From Microstegium vimineum (Eukaryota; Streptophyta; Magnoliopsida; Poales; Poaceae), in contig CM039133.1 in the NCBI GenBank assembly GCA_022036555.1, forward strand, positions 8,339,894 through 8,403,893: 64,000 nt of DNA, read 5' to 3'. The notes under the pieces are model-generated. The model worked only from the letters and a program-made list of their open reading frames with translations, was not told where the DNA came from and ran no database searches. Positions within the stretch are counted from its first letter, which is position 1. Each line of letters opens with the position of its first letter. This document shows positions 35,779-46,873 of this stretch, piece after piece. Made by a program: the position numbers and the translations under genes.

Positions 35779-36730
35779 CTAGTAGCCGTAGCTGGCGGTG
35801 CCCATCATCTCCGAGCAGCGCGTAAGGTCGTGCACCAGCCCCCAGCAGCATCTGCTGGCCACGGACTCCGGGCAAGGTTTTGGGATTTATTTTGCAAAAT
35901 ATTTCGGCTCACACGGAAATAGACGAATTTCAGTGAATTGTAGTCAAATTTCGGACTCAATTCGGTGAGATTTCAAGATTTGAAACATAAAATTCGTTTC
36001 GGTCCACACCGAAATGGACGAATTTCACCGAAATTCTGAACCGTTTCGGTCGAATCCCAAAACCATGACTCCGGCGCCCGCGGCCCTCGCCGGCGTCGTG
36101 GCGGCACTGGTCCACCGCCAGCACTAGGCACCGCGGGTGCAGCTCCGCGGTGCATGTCGGGCAGCGGTACCGCCACGCGCCCAGGGCCCTCCTGCACGCG
36201 TCGCAACCCGACGCCTGCTTCTGCTTATTGCCGTCGCCGTGTCCTGCTCCGTCGCCGGCACCGGCGGCGGCGACGCGACGCGGACGAGCCACGCCTGGTG
36301 TCCGCCCGGGTGCGCGGGACCGCTCGCCGGCCCACGCATCCGCGCGCACAGCGGGTGCACGGCGACCCCGCACGATGCGCACACCTAGCACACGCCCTTC
36401 ACACCCTCGCCGCACACCTCGCAGGCTCGCACACATCGCCGTCGGCGCTCGCCGCGGCCTGGCGCCGCCTCACCAGCCTGTGCCACGGGTGCACGGCGGA
36501 CCTGAGAGTCCTCGGGCAGCGGCTCACGCACGCCTCGTGGATCGTGAAACCGCAGCCCGAGTGCGCGCACCAGTACCGCAGCCCGGCGCCGGCAACCAGG
36601 CAGCCGCCGTAGATAAACTCGCCGTCGTCGTCGCCGGCTGCGGCGAGCAGCCGATGTGCCGGGTCGTGCGCGAACTAGGCTACGGACTTCGTGTCGTCCC
36701 GCTCATCCTTGCAGTTGCAGTGGCAACTGC
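35779..36730 (-). pseudogene. DC1-domain (Cys/His-rich C1-like) protein, degenerate
   Basis: Minus-strand frames show three DC1-like units: FAHDPAHRLL...RYWCAHSGCGFTIHEAC (about 36680-36530), then HPWHRLV...CEVCGEGVKGVC-stop-VCASCGVAVHPLC (about 36500-36340), then HQAWLV...CDACRRALGAWRYRC and CPTCTAELHPRC (about 36300-36125). DC1 units bind two zinc ions through a Cys/His set; plant DC1 proteins are linked to stress and hormone responses. Lesions: TAG at 36675-36677 above unit 1, a frameshift inside unit 2, a TAG codon between its zinc ligands, another frame change before unit 3, and a 195-bp MITE in the C-terminal part. Sequence beyond the MITE (35779-35871) may be the original C-terminus. 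GC-rich, as is usual for grass intronless genes. Confidence 0.75.
35872..36066. mobile_element. hAT-like MITE, 195 bp, TSD GACTCCGG
   Basis: Flanked by the 8-bp direct repeat GACTCCGG (35864-35871 and 36067-36074). Ends gcaaggttttgggatt and, in reverse, atggttttgggatt form imperfect TIRs. The interior has repeated TTTCGGT/ACCGAAA motifs. An 8-bp TSD fits hAT. It lies inside the DC1 pseudogene. Confidence 0.75.
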
Positions 36731-36788
36731 GGCCTGCGGGTCTCTGGTTTGGCTACTGCAGAATCCTCATGCTGCAGAATCCAACTAA

Positions 36789-36906
36789 GGTCTTGTTTGG
36801 ATGCGCATGTATGGATCTCAAACCACATGGATTGGAGTGTATATTAATTCAAATACACTCCACCACATGTGGTTTGAGGGAGATACATGCGCATCCAAAC
36901 AAGACC
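36789..36906. mobile_element. Tourist-type MITE, 118 bp, TSD TAA
   Basis: A near-perfect inverted repeat: ggtcttgtttggatgcgcat ... atgcgcatccaaacaagacc, with TAA on both sides (36786-36788 and 36907-36909). GG..TTGTTTGG ends and a TAA target are typical of PIF/Harbinger Tourist MITEs. It sits seven bases from the left end of CACTA-2. Confidence 0.93.
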
Positions 36907-36954
36907 TAAATGTCACTACAGGAAATCCAGCACTCATCAACTAGCTTTTTGCAC

Positions 36955-37345
36955 TCTAACACTCGGCAGAAGCCGAGTCGGCAACTAATTTAGTTGCTGA
37001 GTGCCAGATTTCAGGCACTCACAACTAAATTGTCGAGTGTTATTTTATTTGCCGAGTGCCGATCCAGCACTCGGCAACTAAAATTAGGCCGTCTTGACTA
37101 GTTGCCGAGTGCCTGAAATCTAGCACTTGGTAACTAATTATTTAGTTGCCGGCTGGCACTCGGAAACTAATTTTTTTTGCCAAAATTTAGTTGTCGAGTG
37201 TCAGCTGCAACTAAATAATTAGTTGCCGAGTGCAATGGCCATTGCACTCGGCAACTCTAGGAAAATGACATTTTTAGGTTCTCTGTTTCCTGTTTCCCAG
37301 AGTTGCCAAGTGCAATGACAATTGCACTCGGCAACTAAAAAAATT
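36955..37345. repeat. Left subterminal repeats of CACTA-2
   Basis: At least ten copies of a (G/A)TTGCCGAGTGC / GCACTCGGCAAC motif in both orientations, forming local hairpins. Confidence 0.88.
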
Positions 37346-37399
37346 GCTATTTTTTTGTTTTTTTGGTTTCCAACAAAACAGAGACAAAAATAGACAGAT

Positions 37400-37500
37400 A
37401 TATATCATATTCACCATTCAAATCACATATACATCACATCCACCATTCAAATCACATATATATGGCATCCACCATTCAAATCACATACATATTCTCACAT
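37400..37500. repeat. Minisatellite of about 30-bp units within CACTA-2
   Basis: Three diverged copies of an (A)CCATTCAAATCACATA unit with CATC spacers, near 37412, 37442 and 37471, then decaying CATC/CATA repeats to about 37600. Confidence 0.8.
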
Positions 37501-37803
37501 TCATCATTCACAATCCATCATACGCATATAACATCACAAACATCCATCATAAACGTCCATAAGTCCATAATACATCACATACACATATAGAGTCCATAGA
37601 TCCATCACATAGAGTCCATAATCCATCACATAGCTATGAATATGTCACAAGTCTAAGTCTAACTCAAGTCTAAGTCTAATACAAGTCTGAGGGACATGAA
37701 AATAGACAAAGGACAAGTACATATTGCTGCCATCCTGACCAGCCGGGCCGTGAAGAAGAGCCATCTGGCAACCCGGCTTGTGGAGGAGTGTCAGTTTGCC
37801 ACC

Positions 37804-39457
37804 TGTAGAATCATGGACCCTTGTGTTTAGGCGATTAACGACAATACTAGATCACCTTGACTAACGTGTGTTTTGCAGAGACAAAGTCATATATGTTAGG
37901 TCATGAGTGATGTATTTTGAATGGGCTTAATGGACTTTCATGTCCCCAAGATGGAAATCGTTTCGGTTGCAAAGGATGGAGATACTCGACGAAGACTAGG
38001 CTAGTTCTTAGTGCCATAAGGTTGAGAAGGGCACTAAGTATAGCTAGGGCTTTTGTTTTTTCCTTTGACCGTACTATAAAGGGGGGTATGAGGTTAGTAG
38101 CTTGACCTAGGAGAGTTTAGGAAAGTGGGTATATGCACACTTGTCACAACTAGTCCTAGAGACCTTGCTTTCAGCCTTTGATAAACCCTAGAAGTAGTAG
38201 GAGAAAGATCCCTTGAGAAACCTCAGCGTAAACGGTTGATAGAAAGGGAGAAAGAGGCTCCGGACCACTCTGCTAAGTAGGCACCGGACCAAGGAGAGTA
38301 GTCCGGTGGTCCCTGACTTAGGCGGATTCTCAGCTCGTGGAGCTCCGGACCACCTGTCTGGACAGCGCCGGACCATAGGAGAGTGGTCCGGTGGCTTGGT
38401 TCAGAGAGTCAGAAGGCTCCGGACTAGTCCGACACCTCAAGACAGGAAGTTTGGTCTATGCAGAGAGCACCCTGGCTCCGGACCAAAGCGTCGGACCAGG
38501 GCACCGGACCAAGGAGAGTGGTCCGGTGGTGTGTAAAAAGAGAGATCAGTTTTCACTCAGAGAGCACCGAGGCTCCGGACCAGATCGTCGGACCAGTGCG
38601 TCGGACCAAGCAGAGTAGTCCGACGGTGCCTGAGTTTGAAACGTGAGTGAGCTCCGGACCAGTGTGCATGGTCCGGTGGTGTGAACTCCGGACTAGTCCG
38701 GTGGCTACGCAGAAAGAAGAAAAAGTAAAAAACGGCTAGTTTTGGAGGTGGGGACTATTTATAGTTGCCCCCTTGGACCTTAGAGGTCTTCTTGGCCATT
38801 GTTTCAGCCTGTGACACCTTGAGAAATCTTTTGGAGAGCCAAGAGTCTAGTGAGGGAGAGATTAGAGAGAATTCATCTTGCTCTTCCCTCCTAGAGTGAT
38901 TAGGAGTGACTTGTGTGCATCCATCCACCTTCCTAGCCTTGAGTGGGTCAAGTGAAGGTCTTGTGCTTGTTACTCTTGGTGTTCGATAGCACCTAGACGG
39001 TTTGGTGGTGTTCGGAGGAAGTGACCGCCGGGAGATTGTTGGCGGCTCTTCTCCAAGCTCTTGTGATCGGTTGTGGGCGATTCACCGAGCCGGAGTGGCG
39101 AAGAATCAGCCCGTAGAGAGCACTCTACCCTTGCGCGGGTAGAGGGGGAGCAATACCTTGCGAGGTGCTCCAACGAGGACTAGGGGGGTGTGTCGACACC
39201 TCGATACCTCGGGAAAAAATCGCTGCGTTCATGAGATTCTCTTTTCCCTAGCTCTTTACTTTTCCGTCTTGTTTTTACATTTCCTTCTAGAATTGCTTAG
39301 GTTGCCTTTAATTCCCTTGAATTGCTACCGCTTTCTAGTTAAGACACACGGACGGTAGGCACTAGGGGTGATTGGCATTTGATAGGTTTTTATATTTGCT
39401 TTAGAAATTAAAAAGAAGCCCAATTCACCCCCCCTCTTGGGTATTTTGATCCTTTCA
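37804..39457 (+). repeat. 5' LTR of the copia element
   Basis: 1654 bp, TGTAGAATCATGG ... GATCCTTTCA. It contains many CCGGACC / GGTCCGG motifs at 38255-38700, often as palindromic CACCGGAC...GTCCGGTG pairs. A likely promoter lies downstream of them. It matches the 3' LTR except for a few changes. Confidence 0.96.
38756..38763 (+). promoter_or_regulatory. Candidate TATA box of the 5' LTR
   Basis: TATTTATA in GGGGACTATTTATAGTTG, just below the CCGGAC palindrome cluster, as expected for a Sirevirus-type LTR promoter. An alternative TATAAA lies at 38075-38080, above the cluster. Confidence 0.5.
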
Positions 39458-39459
39458 AT

Positions 39460-39471
39460 TGGTATCAGAGC
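39460..39471 (+). promoter_or_regulatory. Primer binding site (initiator tRNA-Met type)
   Basis: TGGTATCAGAGC begins two bases after the 5' LTR. It is complementary to the 3' end of plant initiator tRNA-Met, which primes minus-strand cDNA synthesis in many copia elements. Confidence 0.93.
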
Positions 39472-39509
39472 CTGGTTGCTTCAAATTAGGCTTCACCGCC
39501 TAGAGCAAG

Positions 39510-40631
39510 ATGTCCCATGGGGATGGACCGCCACCCATGTTCGATGGGGATGACTTTCCGTATTGGAAAGTGCGGATGGAGGCCTACCTTGAGGCCGTGG
39601 ATGTCGGCGTTCACAAAGCCGCCACCCAAGGTGGATCGGTGTTCGCCGAGGACCCTTACTTTGAGAAGAACAATGCCAAGGCAAAGAATATTCTTTTCCG
39701 TGGCATTTGCAAGGATGTGTTCAACCGTGTGCGGAATTGCAAAACCGCGCATGAGATTTGGACAAACATTTGTGCTCTTCACGAGGGCACTAAATGTGAA
39801 AGAGAAGAGCGCTATCACCTTATCATTGCTAAGTTAAATGCTTTCACCATGCTATCTCATGAAAATGCTAATGAAATGTATTCTCGCTTGAATGTGCTTG
39901 TAGAAGAGTTAAATGGCCTTGGACTCTCTCAAATGACACCGGCCGATGTGGTGCGCAAGATACTTTGTGTCCTTCCAATAGACAAGTATAGCCACATCGT
40001 CACGGTTCTTCATCAAGGCGATCTCTCCGCAACTACACCAACACAAGTGTTGGGCAAGATCAATGCTCATGAGATGTACATGAAGATCAATGATGGAAAT
40101 TCATCATCCTCCAAGAAGAAGGAGAAGGAAGAAAAGAAGGACTTGGCTCTCAAGGCATCTTCCAAGGAGAAGTGCAAGATTCAATATGTTGTTGAGAGCA
40201 CAAGTGATGATGATGATGAAGACAACATCGCTCTCATGGTGAAGAAGACCGCCAAGATGTTGAAGAGGCTAAACAAGAATGGAGTCAAATTTGACTCAAA
40301 GAAGAAGAAATTCTTCACAAGCTCTTCAAGGAAGCCAATCTCCCAAATGAAGTGCTACAATTGCGGCACCCTTGGTCATCTAGCCCATGCATGTCCCGAA
40401 GAGAAGAAAGACAAGTTCAAGAACTTCAAGAAGAACAAGGGCGGCAATAATGACTCAAGTGATGACAACAAAAAGCAAGACAAGCCATACAAGAAGAAGA
40501 AGAACTTCAACTTCCACAAGAAGAAGAAGGATGGCAAGGCTTACATTGTGGTGATTGGCTCACCGACATTGATGATTCAAGCGACTCCTCCGATGATGAG
40601 AGTGAAGAAGAGAAGGTGGCCGCTTTGGTGA
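39510..40631 (+). pseudogene. gag: gag, N-terminal part (capsid and first zinc knuckle), frameshifted
   Basis: ATG at 39510 opens a 373-codon frame. The N-terminus (about residues 8-40, PPPMFDGDDFPYWKVRMEAY) is the DUF4219/UBN2-type copia capsid start. A Lys-rich segment follows, then a CCHC knuckle CYNCGTLGHLAHAC (about residues 286-299) and a very basic tail. Near 40544-40555 the frame changes with an apparent extra TG dinucleotide, and the homologous acidic Ser/Asp-rich continuation lies in another frame. The protein forms the virus-like particle and packages RNA; this copy would give a truncated gag ending at 40631 with a spurious C-terminus. Confidence 0.9.
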
Positions 40632-41914
40632 TTGGTTCTTCGATTCCACCGCCACCTCCTCCTTCATCGACGGGCTCATCCTCTACACACCTATGCCTTA
40701 TGGCTAAAGGTGACAAGAAGGTACAAAAAGAGGATGATGGTGATGACCTCTCTAGTGATGATAGTGATGATGAAGAAGCACCTTCCTATGATGAACTAAT
40801 TAAAATTTGCAACAAATATGCTAGCATCATAAGGAAGTACAAGAGTAAAAATGACAAACTTCTTGAAATTAAGGAAAACTTGCATGATAAGCTTGATAAC
40901 TTGTCTAATGCTAATGATGATTTGAAGCTTGAGATTAACTCTCTCACATCTAGCACTAGGGAGCTCAAAGCCTCTCTTAAGCAAGCCAATGAGAAACATG
41001 ATAAGCTTGAGAGGTCATCCCAAGAGCTCCTCACAAGGTTTGACTTGCTAAAAGATGACTACAATCAAGTGAAAAGTGATCATGGCACATTAGTTGTAGC
41101 AAATGAATTACTTACTCAAGATCTTACACATGTTGCTACTAACCCGTGTGCTAAGTGTGCAAGTGCTACCTCTTGTGATATCGAGCTTGATGATGTGGCT
41201 CTTGAGCAAAGTGCAAAGTGCAAGGGCAAGAGAGTTGTAGAAGCCGACAAGTATGATGATTATGTGAAGATGAGTGAAGAGAACTCAAAGCTCAAGGAAG
41301 AGCTCATCAACCTCAAGGCAAACAAGCCCTTCACCATCAAGCCGGTTCAAGAAGAAGACAAAGATACTATCACCTTGATCAACTCTCTTCAAGAAGAAAT
41401 TGCCAAGCTCAAGAATGACAAGACCAAGCTTACAAGTGGCCTTGAAAAGTTCACCAAGGGCCACAACCTCCAAAGTGAGCTTCTAATGAGCACTATCATG
41501 AAGAGTGACAAGACCGGTATTGGGTACAAGGAGAATCAAGTGATGAAGGCCAAAGTCAAGATTGAAGCCAAGAACTACTACAAGAATAAGTACAATGGCT
41601 ACAATCAAAAGAAGCCAAAGCCAAAGCCTAAGAGGTGCTTTGGATGTGGACAAATTGGTCATCTATCATTTCAATGCAAGACTCCACTTCCCAAAACCTT
41701 GCCCAAGCACACTAGGCCATTTGCTCATGATGCTCACTATGTCATCAACAAAGATTCCAAGGGTAGACCACTTGTGGTGTTTCTTGGACCACCAATGAAG
41801 AACAAGCCTAGGGTTCTTTGGATTGCAAAGGAGTTGGTTGACAAGGCAATGGGCCCCGCATTAAGGGGTTCCCAAACAACAAGCTTAACTCCAAGATTGC
41901 TTGTGTGTAGGTGA
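40560..41914 (+). pseudogene. gag: gag, C-terminal part (coiled coil and second zinc knuckle)
   Basis: Continuation of gag in a second frame. An acidic Ser/Asp stretch and poly-Pro lead to a long heptad-rich region (about 40790-41470; KLDNLSNANDDLKLEINSL) that predicts a coiled coil, then a second knuckle CFGCGQIGHLSFQC (41636-41677). A second frame change (about one base) occurs near 41850-41870, after which the pol-frame reading leads to TAG at 41908-41910 directly before pol. Long coiled-coil gags are a Sirevirus trait. I do not see an ATG that would sensibly start this part alone. Confidence 0.85.
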
Positions 41915-44900
41915 ACTACAAGACCGGTGGGAGCCATTGGGTAATTGATAGTGGTTGCACTCAACACATGACCGGCGACCCTCGGATGTTCACCACACTT
42001 GATGAGGATTGTGCAAATCAAGACAAAATTACTTTTGGGGATAATTCAAAGGGCAAAGTTCAAGGGTTAGGCAAAGTGGCTATCTCCCAAGATCAATCAA
42101 TCTCAAATGTCTTGCTAGTACAATCATTGAGTTTCAACTTGCTATCGGTTGGTCAACTTTGTGATCTCGGGTTTCATTGTCTCTTCACACCAAATGAGGT
42201 GGTTGTGACCAAGATTGAAGATTCATCAATGATATTCAAAGGGTTCCGGCACAACAACCTCTACTTAGTGGACTTCACCTCAAATGAAGCAAACTTGCAA
42301 GCGTGTCTATTCTCCAAGAATTCTTTGGGTTGGCTATGGCATAGAAGATTAGCTCATGTGGGCATGTCAACCTTGAAGAAGCTAGTCAAGAAGGAAATGG
42401 TTAGAGGAATTAAGGATGTGGTGTTTGAGAAGGACAAACTTTGTAGTGCATGTCAAGCCGGCAAGCAAGTAGCAAACACTCATCCAACCAAGGCCTTCAT
42501 GTCAACCTCAAGAGTCCTAGAGTTACTACACATGGACTTATTCGGCCCTACCACCTATGCTAGTCTTGGAGGAAATCTCTATTGCTTAGTGGTAGTGGAT
42601 GACTACTCTCGGTACACTTGGGTGTTCTTTCTTCAAGACAAGGGAGAGACACAAGGCATCTTCAAGAAATTCGCTACAAGAGCTCAAAATGAATTTGATG
42701 TGAAGATCAAGAAGATTAGAAGTGACAATGGCACCGAGTTCGTGAATACAAAGATTGAAGATTATTGTGATGAAGTTGGGATCAAGCATGAGGTGTCCGC
42801 CACATATACTCCACAACAAAATGGTGTAGTAGAGAGGAAGAACCGGACACTCATAACTCTAGCAAGGTCTATGCTTGATGAGTACAACACTCCCGAGAAA
42901 TTTTGGGCGGAGGCAATCAACACCGCTTGCTATGCGGCAAACCGTCTCTTCGTCCAAAGGCTATTAAAGAAGACCCCCTATGAGCTTGTCAATGGGAAGA
43001 AGCCGGATATTTCATTCTTTCGGGTGTTTGGTTGCAAGGTGTACATCTACAAGAAGCGCCAACACTTGGGTAAATTCCAACGGCGGTGTGACATTGGTTT
43101 CCTTGTTGGTTATTCACTTAAATCCAAGGCATACCGTGTATTTAACAAAGCCACGGGCTTAGTTGAAGAAACGTATGACTTGGAGTTTGATGAAACTAAT
43201 GGCTCCCAAGGAGCGCTTGAGGATATTGATGTAGGTGATGAACCCTTGAGGGAGGCAATGAAGAATATGCCAATTGGTGCTATCAACCCGCAAGAGGTGG
43301 AAGAAGTTGAAGATGAAGCAAATCAAGATCCCTCTTCACCTCACACGCCTCAAGTTGATGAAGGAGATCAAGTGAGAGAAGCTCAAGAAGACACTCACAT
43401 TCCTCAAGATCAAGCCGAGGCCGAAGCAAGCAATGTTGAAGCACCACATCCTCCTCCTCAAGAAACAAATAGAAAATCAACATCCATCCTTCAAGCTCAC
43501 CCCCATGATCAAATCATAGGGAGTCCATCAAAGGGAGTAATGACTCGCTCTAGACTTGCATCTTATGTTGAACATCACTCGTTTGTTTCCTTTGTTGAGC
43601 CTACTTGTGTAGAAGAAGCACTTGCGGATCCGGATTGGGTGAACGCCATGCATGAAGAACTCAACAACTTCACCCGGAACCAAGTGTGGACACTTGAAGA
43701 GAAGCCAAAGGATGCAAGAATCATTGGCACCAAGTGGGTGTTTAGGAACAAGCAAGATGATCAAGGCGTGGTTGTGAGGAACAAAGCAAGATTGGTGGCA
43801 AAGGGGTTCTCTCAAGTAGAAGGACTTGATTTTGGAGAGACTTTTGCTCCGGTTGCAAGATTTGAAGCCATCCGTATCCTTTTGGCGTATGCTTCACATC
43901 ACAAAATGAAACTCTTTCAAATGGATGTGAAGAGCGCCTTCTTAAATGGTTTCATTAATGAACTTGTTTATGTCTCACAACCTCCCGGGTTTGAAGACCC
44001 ATACTTGCCTAATCATGTGTATAGGTTGTCCAAGGCACTCTACGGTTTGAAGCAAGCTCCAAGAGCTTGGTATGAGAGGCTAAGGGATTTCCTAATCAAG
44101 AAGGGCTTCAAGATCGGGATCGTCGACACTACACTATTCACCAAGAAGCTTAATGGAGAGATCTTTGTTTGCCAAGTATATGTCGATGACATTATATTTG
44201 GGTCAACAAATCAAGACCATTGCAAGGAGTTTGGTGACTTGATGTCCAAGGAGTTCGAGATGTCAATGATTGGCGAGCTAACCTTCTTCCTCGGTTTTCA
44301 AGTGAAGCAAATGAGAGAAGGGACATTCATCTCTCAAGAAAAGTACACTTATGATCTACTTAAGAAGTTCAAGATGGAGGATTGCAAGCCAATCAAGACC
44401 CCAATGCCTACTAATGGGCATCTCGATCTCGATGAGGGAGGTAAACCGATCGATCAAACTCTATATCGTTCTATGATCGGTAGTTTACTTTACCTCACCA
44501 CATCTAGGCCGGATATCATGTTTAGTGTGTGTATGTGTGCTAGGTTTCAAGCAAACCCTAAGGAGTCGCATCTTTGTGCGGTTAAAAGAATCCTTAGGTA
44601 CTTAAGGCACACCCCTAGCATGGGTCTTTGGTATCCCAAAGGAGCTCCCTTCCAACTAGTTGGCTATTCCGATTCGGATTATGCCGGGTGCAAGGTTGAT
44701 AGGAAGAGTACCTCCGGCGGGTGTCACATGCTAGGAAGATCTCTTGTTTCTTGGTCCTCAAAGAAGCAAAACAGTGTGGCATTGTCAACCGCCGAGGCGG
44801 AATACATTGCCATGGGAGCAAGTTGTGCACAAATCTTATATATGACCCAAACACTCTTTGATTACGGCGTGTTTTTAAAAGAAGTTCCACTTTTGTGTGA

Positions 44901-45138
44901 TAATGAAAGCGCCGTAAAACTTGCCAACAACCCGGTTCAACACTCTCGCACCAAGCACATTGACATTCGCCATCACTTTCTTAGAGATCATGTGGCTAGG
45001 AAAGACATCACACTAGTTGGAGTTAAGAGCGAAGATCAATTGGCGGATATCTTCACTAAACCACTCGATGAATCAACCTTTTGTAGGTTGAGAAGCGAGT
45101 TAAATGTGCTTGATCACTCTAACTTCACTAAAAGATGA
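41911..45138 (+). CDS. pol: copia pol: protease, integrase, reverse transcriptase, RNase H
   Basis: Uninterrupted frame of 1075 codons with all domains in copia order. Protease: active-site DSGC (about residue 13). Integrase: HRRLAH zinc-binding start (about 143), catalytic core with HMDLFGP (about 208) and SDNGTEF (about 270), then the glutamate in QQNGVVERKNRTL (about 303). Reverse transcriptase: KARLVAKGFSQ (about 630), MDVKSAFLNG (about 670), YVDD (about 757). RNase H: YSDSDYAGC (about 915), STAEAEY (about 958). No stop or frameshift seen. It begins right after an in-frame TAG (41908-41910), so it would need gag-pol readthrough or another route; the listed GTG is simply the first codon after that stop. 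Product length fits Sirevirus pol. Confidence 0.95.
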   Translation: MNYKTGGSHWVIDSGCTQHMTGDPRMFTTLDEDCANQDKITFGDNSKGKVQGLGKVAISQDQSISNVLLVQSLSFNLLSVGQLCDLGFHCLFTPNEVVVTKIEDSSMIFKGFRHNNLYLVDFTSNEANLQACLFSKNSLGWLWHRRLAHVGMSTLKKLVKKEMVRGIKDVVFEKDKLCSACQAGKQVANTHPTKAFMSTSRVLELLHMDLFGPTTYASLGGNLYCLVVVDDYSRYTWVFFLQDKGETQGIFKKFATRAQNEFDVKIKKIRSDNGTEFVNTKIEDYCDEVGIKHEVSATYTPQQNGVVERKNRTLITLARSMLDEYNTPEKFWAEAINTACYAANRLFVQRLLKKTPYELVNGKKPDISFFRVFGCKVYIYKKRQHLGKFQRRCDIGFLVGYSLKSKAYRVFNKATGLVEETYDLEFDETNGSQGALEDIDVGDEPLREAMKNMPIGAINPQEVEEVEDEANQDPSSPHTPQVDEGDQVREAQEDTHIPQDQAEAEASNVEAPHPPPQETNRKSTSILQAHPHDQIIGSPSKGVMTRSRLASYVEHHSFVSFVEPTCVEEALADPDWVNAMHEELNNFTRNQVWTLEEKPKDARIIGTKWVFRNKQDDQGVVVRNKARLVAKGFSQVEGLDFGETFAPVARFEAIRILLAYASHHKMKLFQMDVKSAFLNGFINELVYVSQPPGFEDPYLPNHVYRLSKALYGLKQAPRAWYERLRDFLIKKGFKIGIVDTTLFTKKLNGEIFVCQVYVDDIIFGSTNQDHCKEFGDLMSKEFEMSMIGELTFFLGFQVKQMREGTFISQEKYTYDLLKKFKMEDCKPIKTPMPTNGHLDLDEGGKPIDQTLYRSMIGSLLYLTTSRPDIMFSVCMCARFQANPKESHLCAVKRILRYLRHTPSMGLWYPKGAPFQLVGYSDSDYAGCKVDRKSTSGGCHMLGRSLVSWSSKKQNSVALSTAEAEYIAMGASCAQILYMTQTLFDYGVFLKEVPLLCDNESAVKLANNPVQHSRTKHIDIRHHFLRDHVARKDITLVGVKSEDQLADIFTKPLDESTFCRLRSELNVLDHSNFTKR

Positions 45139-46873
45139 GATTGTGTGTTTCTTGCATTCATATGTAATATAACATGTTTATTTTGGTAATGCACATAGGC
45201 TTGGCTAACGCGGTTAAGATAACCGCCCTCAAAGCGTGTGACAAAGCTTAACCGCGGTTTAAACTTGCAAGCAACCTAGATTCAAATTCCGTTTTGCATT
45301 GCATATGCATTAGTGTTGCTTCTTCGTTTCTTTTCGGTTAAGTTTATTGGTCATCATTAGGTTCAACACTTAGGGGAAGCAATTCAACGCTCTAGCTTCA
45401 GCTAATACCCCTCGAGTGCCCCTAAGGTGACCCTTGGAGCTTTATTGAGCTATTTTCTTATGAAAACTAATTCTAGCCTATGGCAAACTACTTTTAAAAT
45501 TGAGGGTTTGAGAGATGGTTCTTATGCTAAGTCCGACATGTGTTCCTCTTTGCTCTTTTGCGTTGGTACTTGGCTAAGAGAAAAGATTGGAGAGAAAAAT
45601 AGTAAATTTCAGAGCAATTTTAAGCACCGGACCACCCTCCGGACCACTCTGCAATGGTCCGACGATATGGTCCGGTGGTCGGACCCTCTCTGCATAAATC
45701 GACTCCAGCCAAAGAATCCGTCGGACCAGTGTCCGACGCTGCACCGGACCAATGTCAAGTTGTCCGGTGCCTCTATCATTTTGATCTGTTCACCGTCGGA
45801 CCAGTCCGGTGCCCCCATCGGACTAGTCCGGTGAGTCGTCCGATGCTGTTGTCCGGTGGTCAGTTTCTCTCTGTGTTTCTTTCTCTGGTACCGTCGGACC
45901 TCCCGTCGGACCAGCCACCGGACCAAGCGGAGTGGTCCGACGCTTCGAATTTTTGTGATAACCCCCCGCGCGTGCGACTGTTTCTCCACTTCCTTCACTC
46001 AACAGTCCGTACGCCGTCTCGCCGTCGTCACCGCAGCTCCGCCCTAGCCTCGCCGCCGCGCCATTGCCGCCGGTGAAGTCTTCCCTGCAGCGCCGCCGCC
46101 ACTCCTCTTCCACTCCTCACCGCGCCGCTGCTCCGCCGCCGCGCCGCCGTCCTCCTCCTCGCCGCCGGCGGACTGCTCTGCTTCACCTTCCTGCCAAGCT
46201 CCTGCCACCTAGGGTTTCCCCCACTCCCCTCATTCGATTGCCTTAGCAAGATCGCGACCTAGGGTTTGCCCTAACCCTAGGGTTTGGGGTGTCGACATTC
46301 GTCCTCGACCGAAGTCGGGTTACGACGCGTTCGTCCTCGAACGAATCCTTTTCGTCATCGTCTTCATATTCGTCCGCAACCGGTTCCGTTTCGTCGTCGT
46401 CGACTCCGTCGCCTCACTTCTAGGGTATGGTTTCGATTTTCGATTTCTCGCTTTGTCGAGTCGTTAATTGAATTATGCCCTAGGTTTATTTCTTGAAAAT
46501 CCATATTCAATCCAATCCACTAAATTCAATTGCCAATTGTAATTCGCAGCTGGTAAACTTCGTTCGGAGAGTGCTTTTGTACTTGAGTTTGCTCTGAATA
46601 GTTACGCTCTCTTACCTCAGGTATTTTGTCAGCATTTCATTCTATCACTCATCTAGATGCTTGCTTCCATACGGTTTCTTATCTCTAGATATTATATATG
46701 CTTATGTATTTCCTGTCTATTCTATCCGACAGCAGTCAGTGGCAGTTAAACTCGGGGCAAAGCTCGCGAGTAAGGATTGAGGCAAAGCCTCACGAGGTTC
46801 AGTCCAGTGGCTTGGAGGCCCTCTCTGTCAGTGGTTGCTTGTCAGTGGGCAGTGATTCTGTGATTGCTTTAGT
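45139..46873 (+). other. Pol to third-ORF spacer of the copia element
   Basis: About 1.7 kb without a supported ORF. 45625-45940 holds a dense set of CCGGACC / GGTCCGG motifs like those in the LTR. 46060-46240 is GC-rich (CGCCGCCG) and resembles a plant 5' leader. 46740-46860 has CAGTCAGTGGCAG-type repeats. The composition suggests mixed origin, possibly with a leader region for a subgenomic mRNA of the third ORF. Confidence 0.6.

Noticed and set aside
36137..36788. Plus-strand frames up to 212 codons across the DC1 pseudogene
   Set aside because: Arg/Ala/Pro-rich shadows of the GC-rich minus-strand DC1 sequence.
37390..37600. CRISPR-like array (regular about 30-bp repeats)
   Set aside because: The repeats are diverged, adjacent and AT-rich with no unique spacers, inside a plant transposon; a minisatellite.
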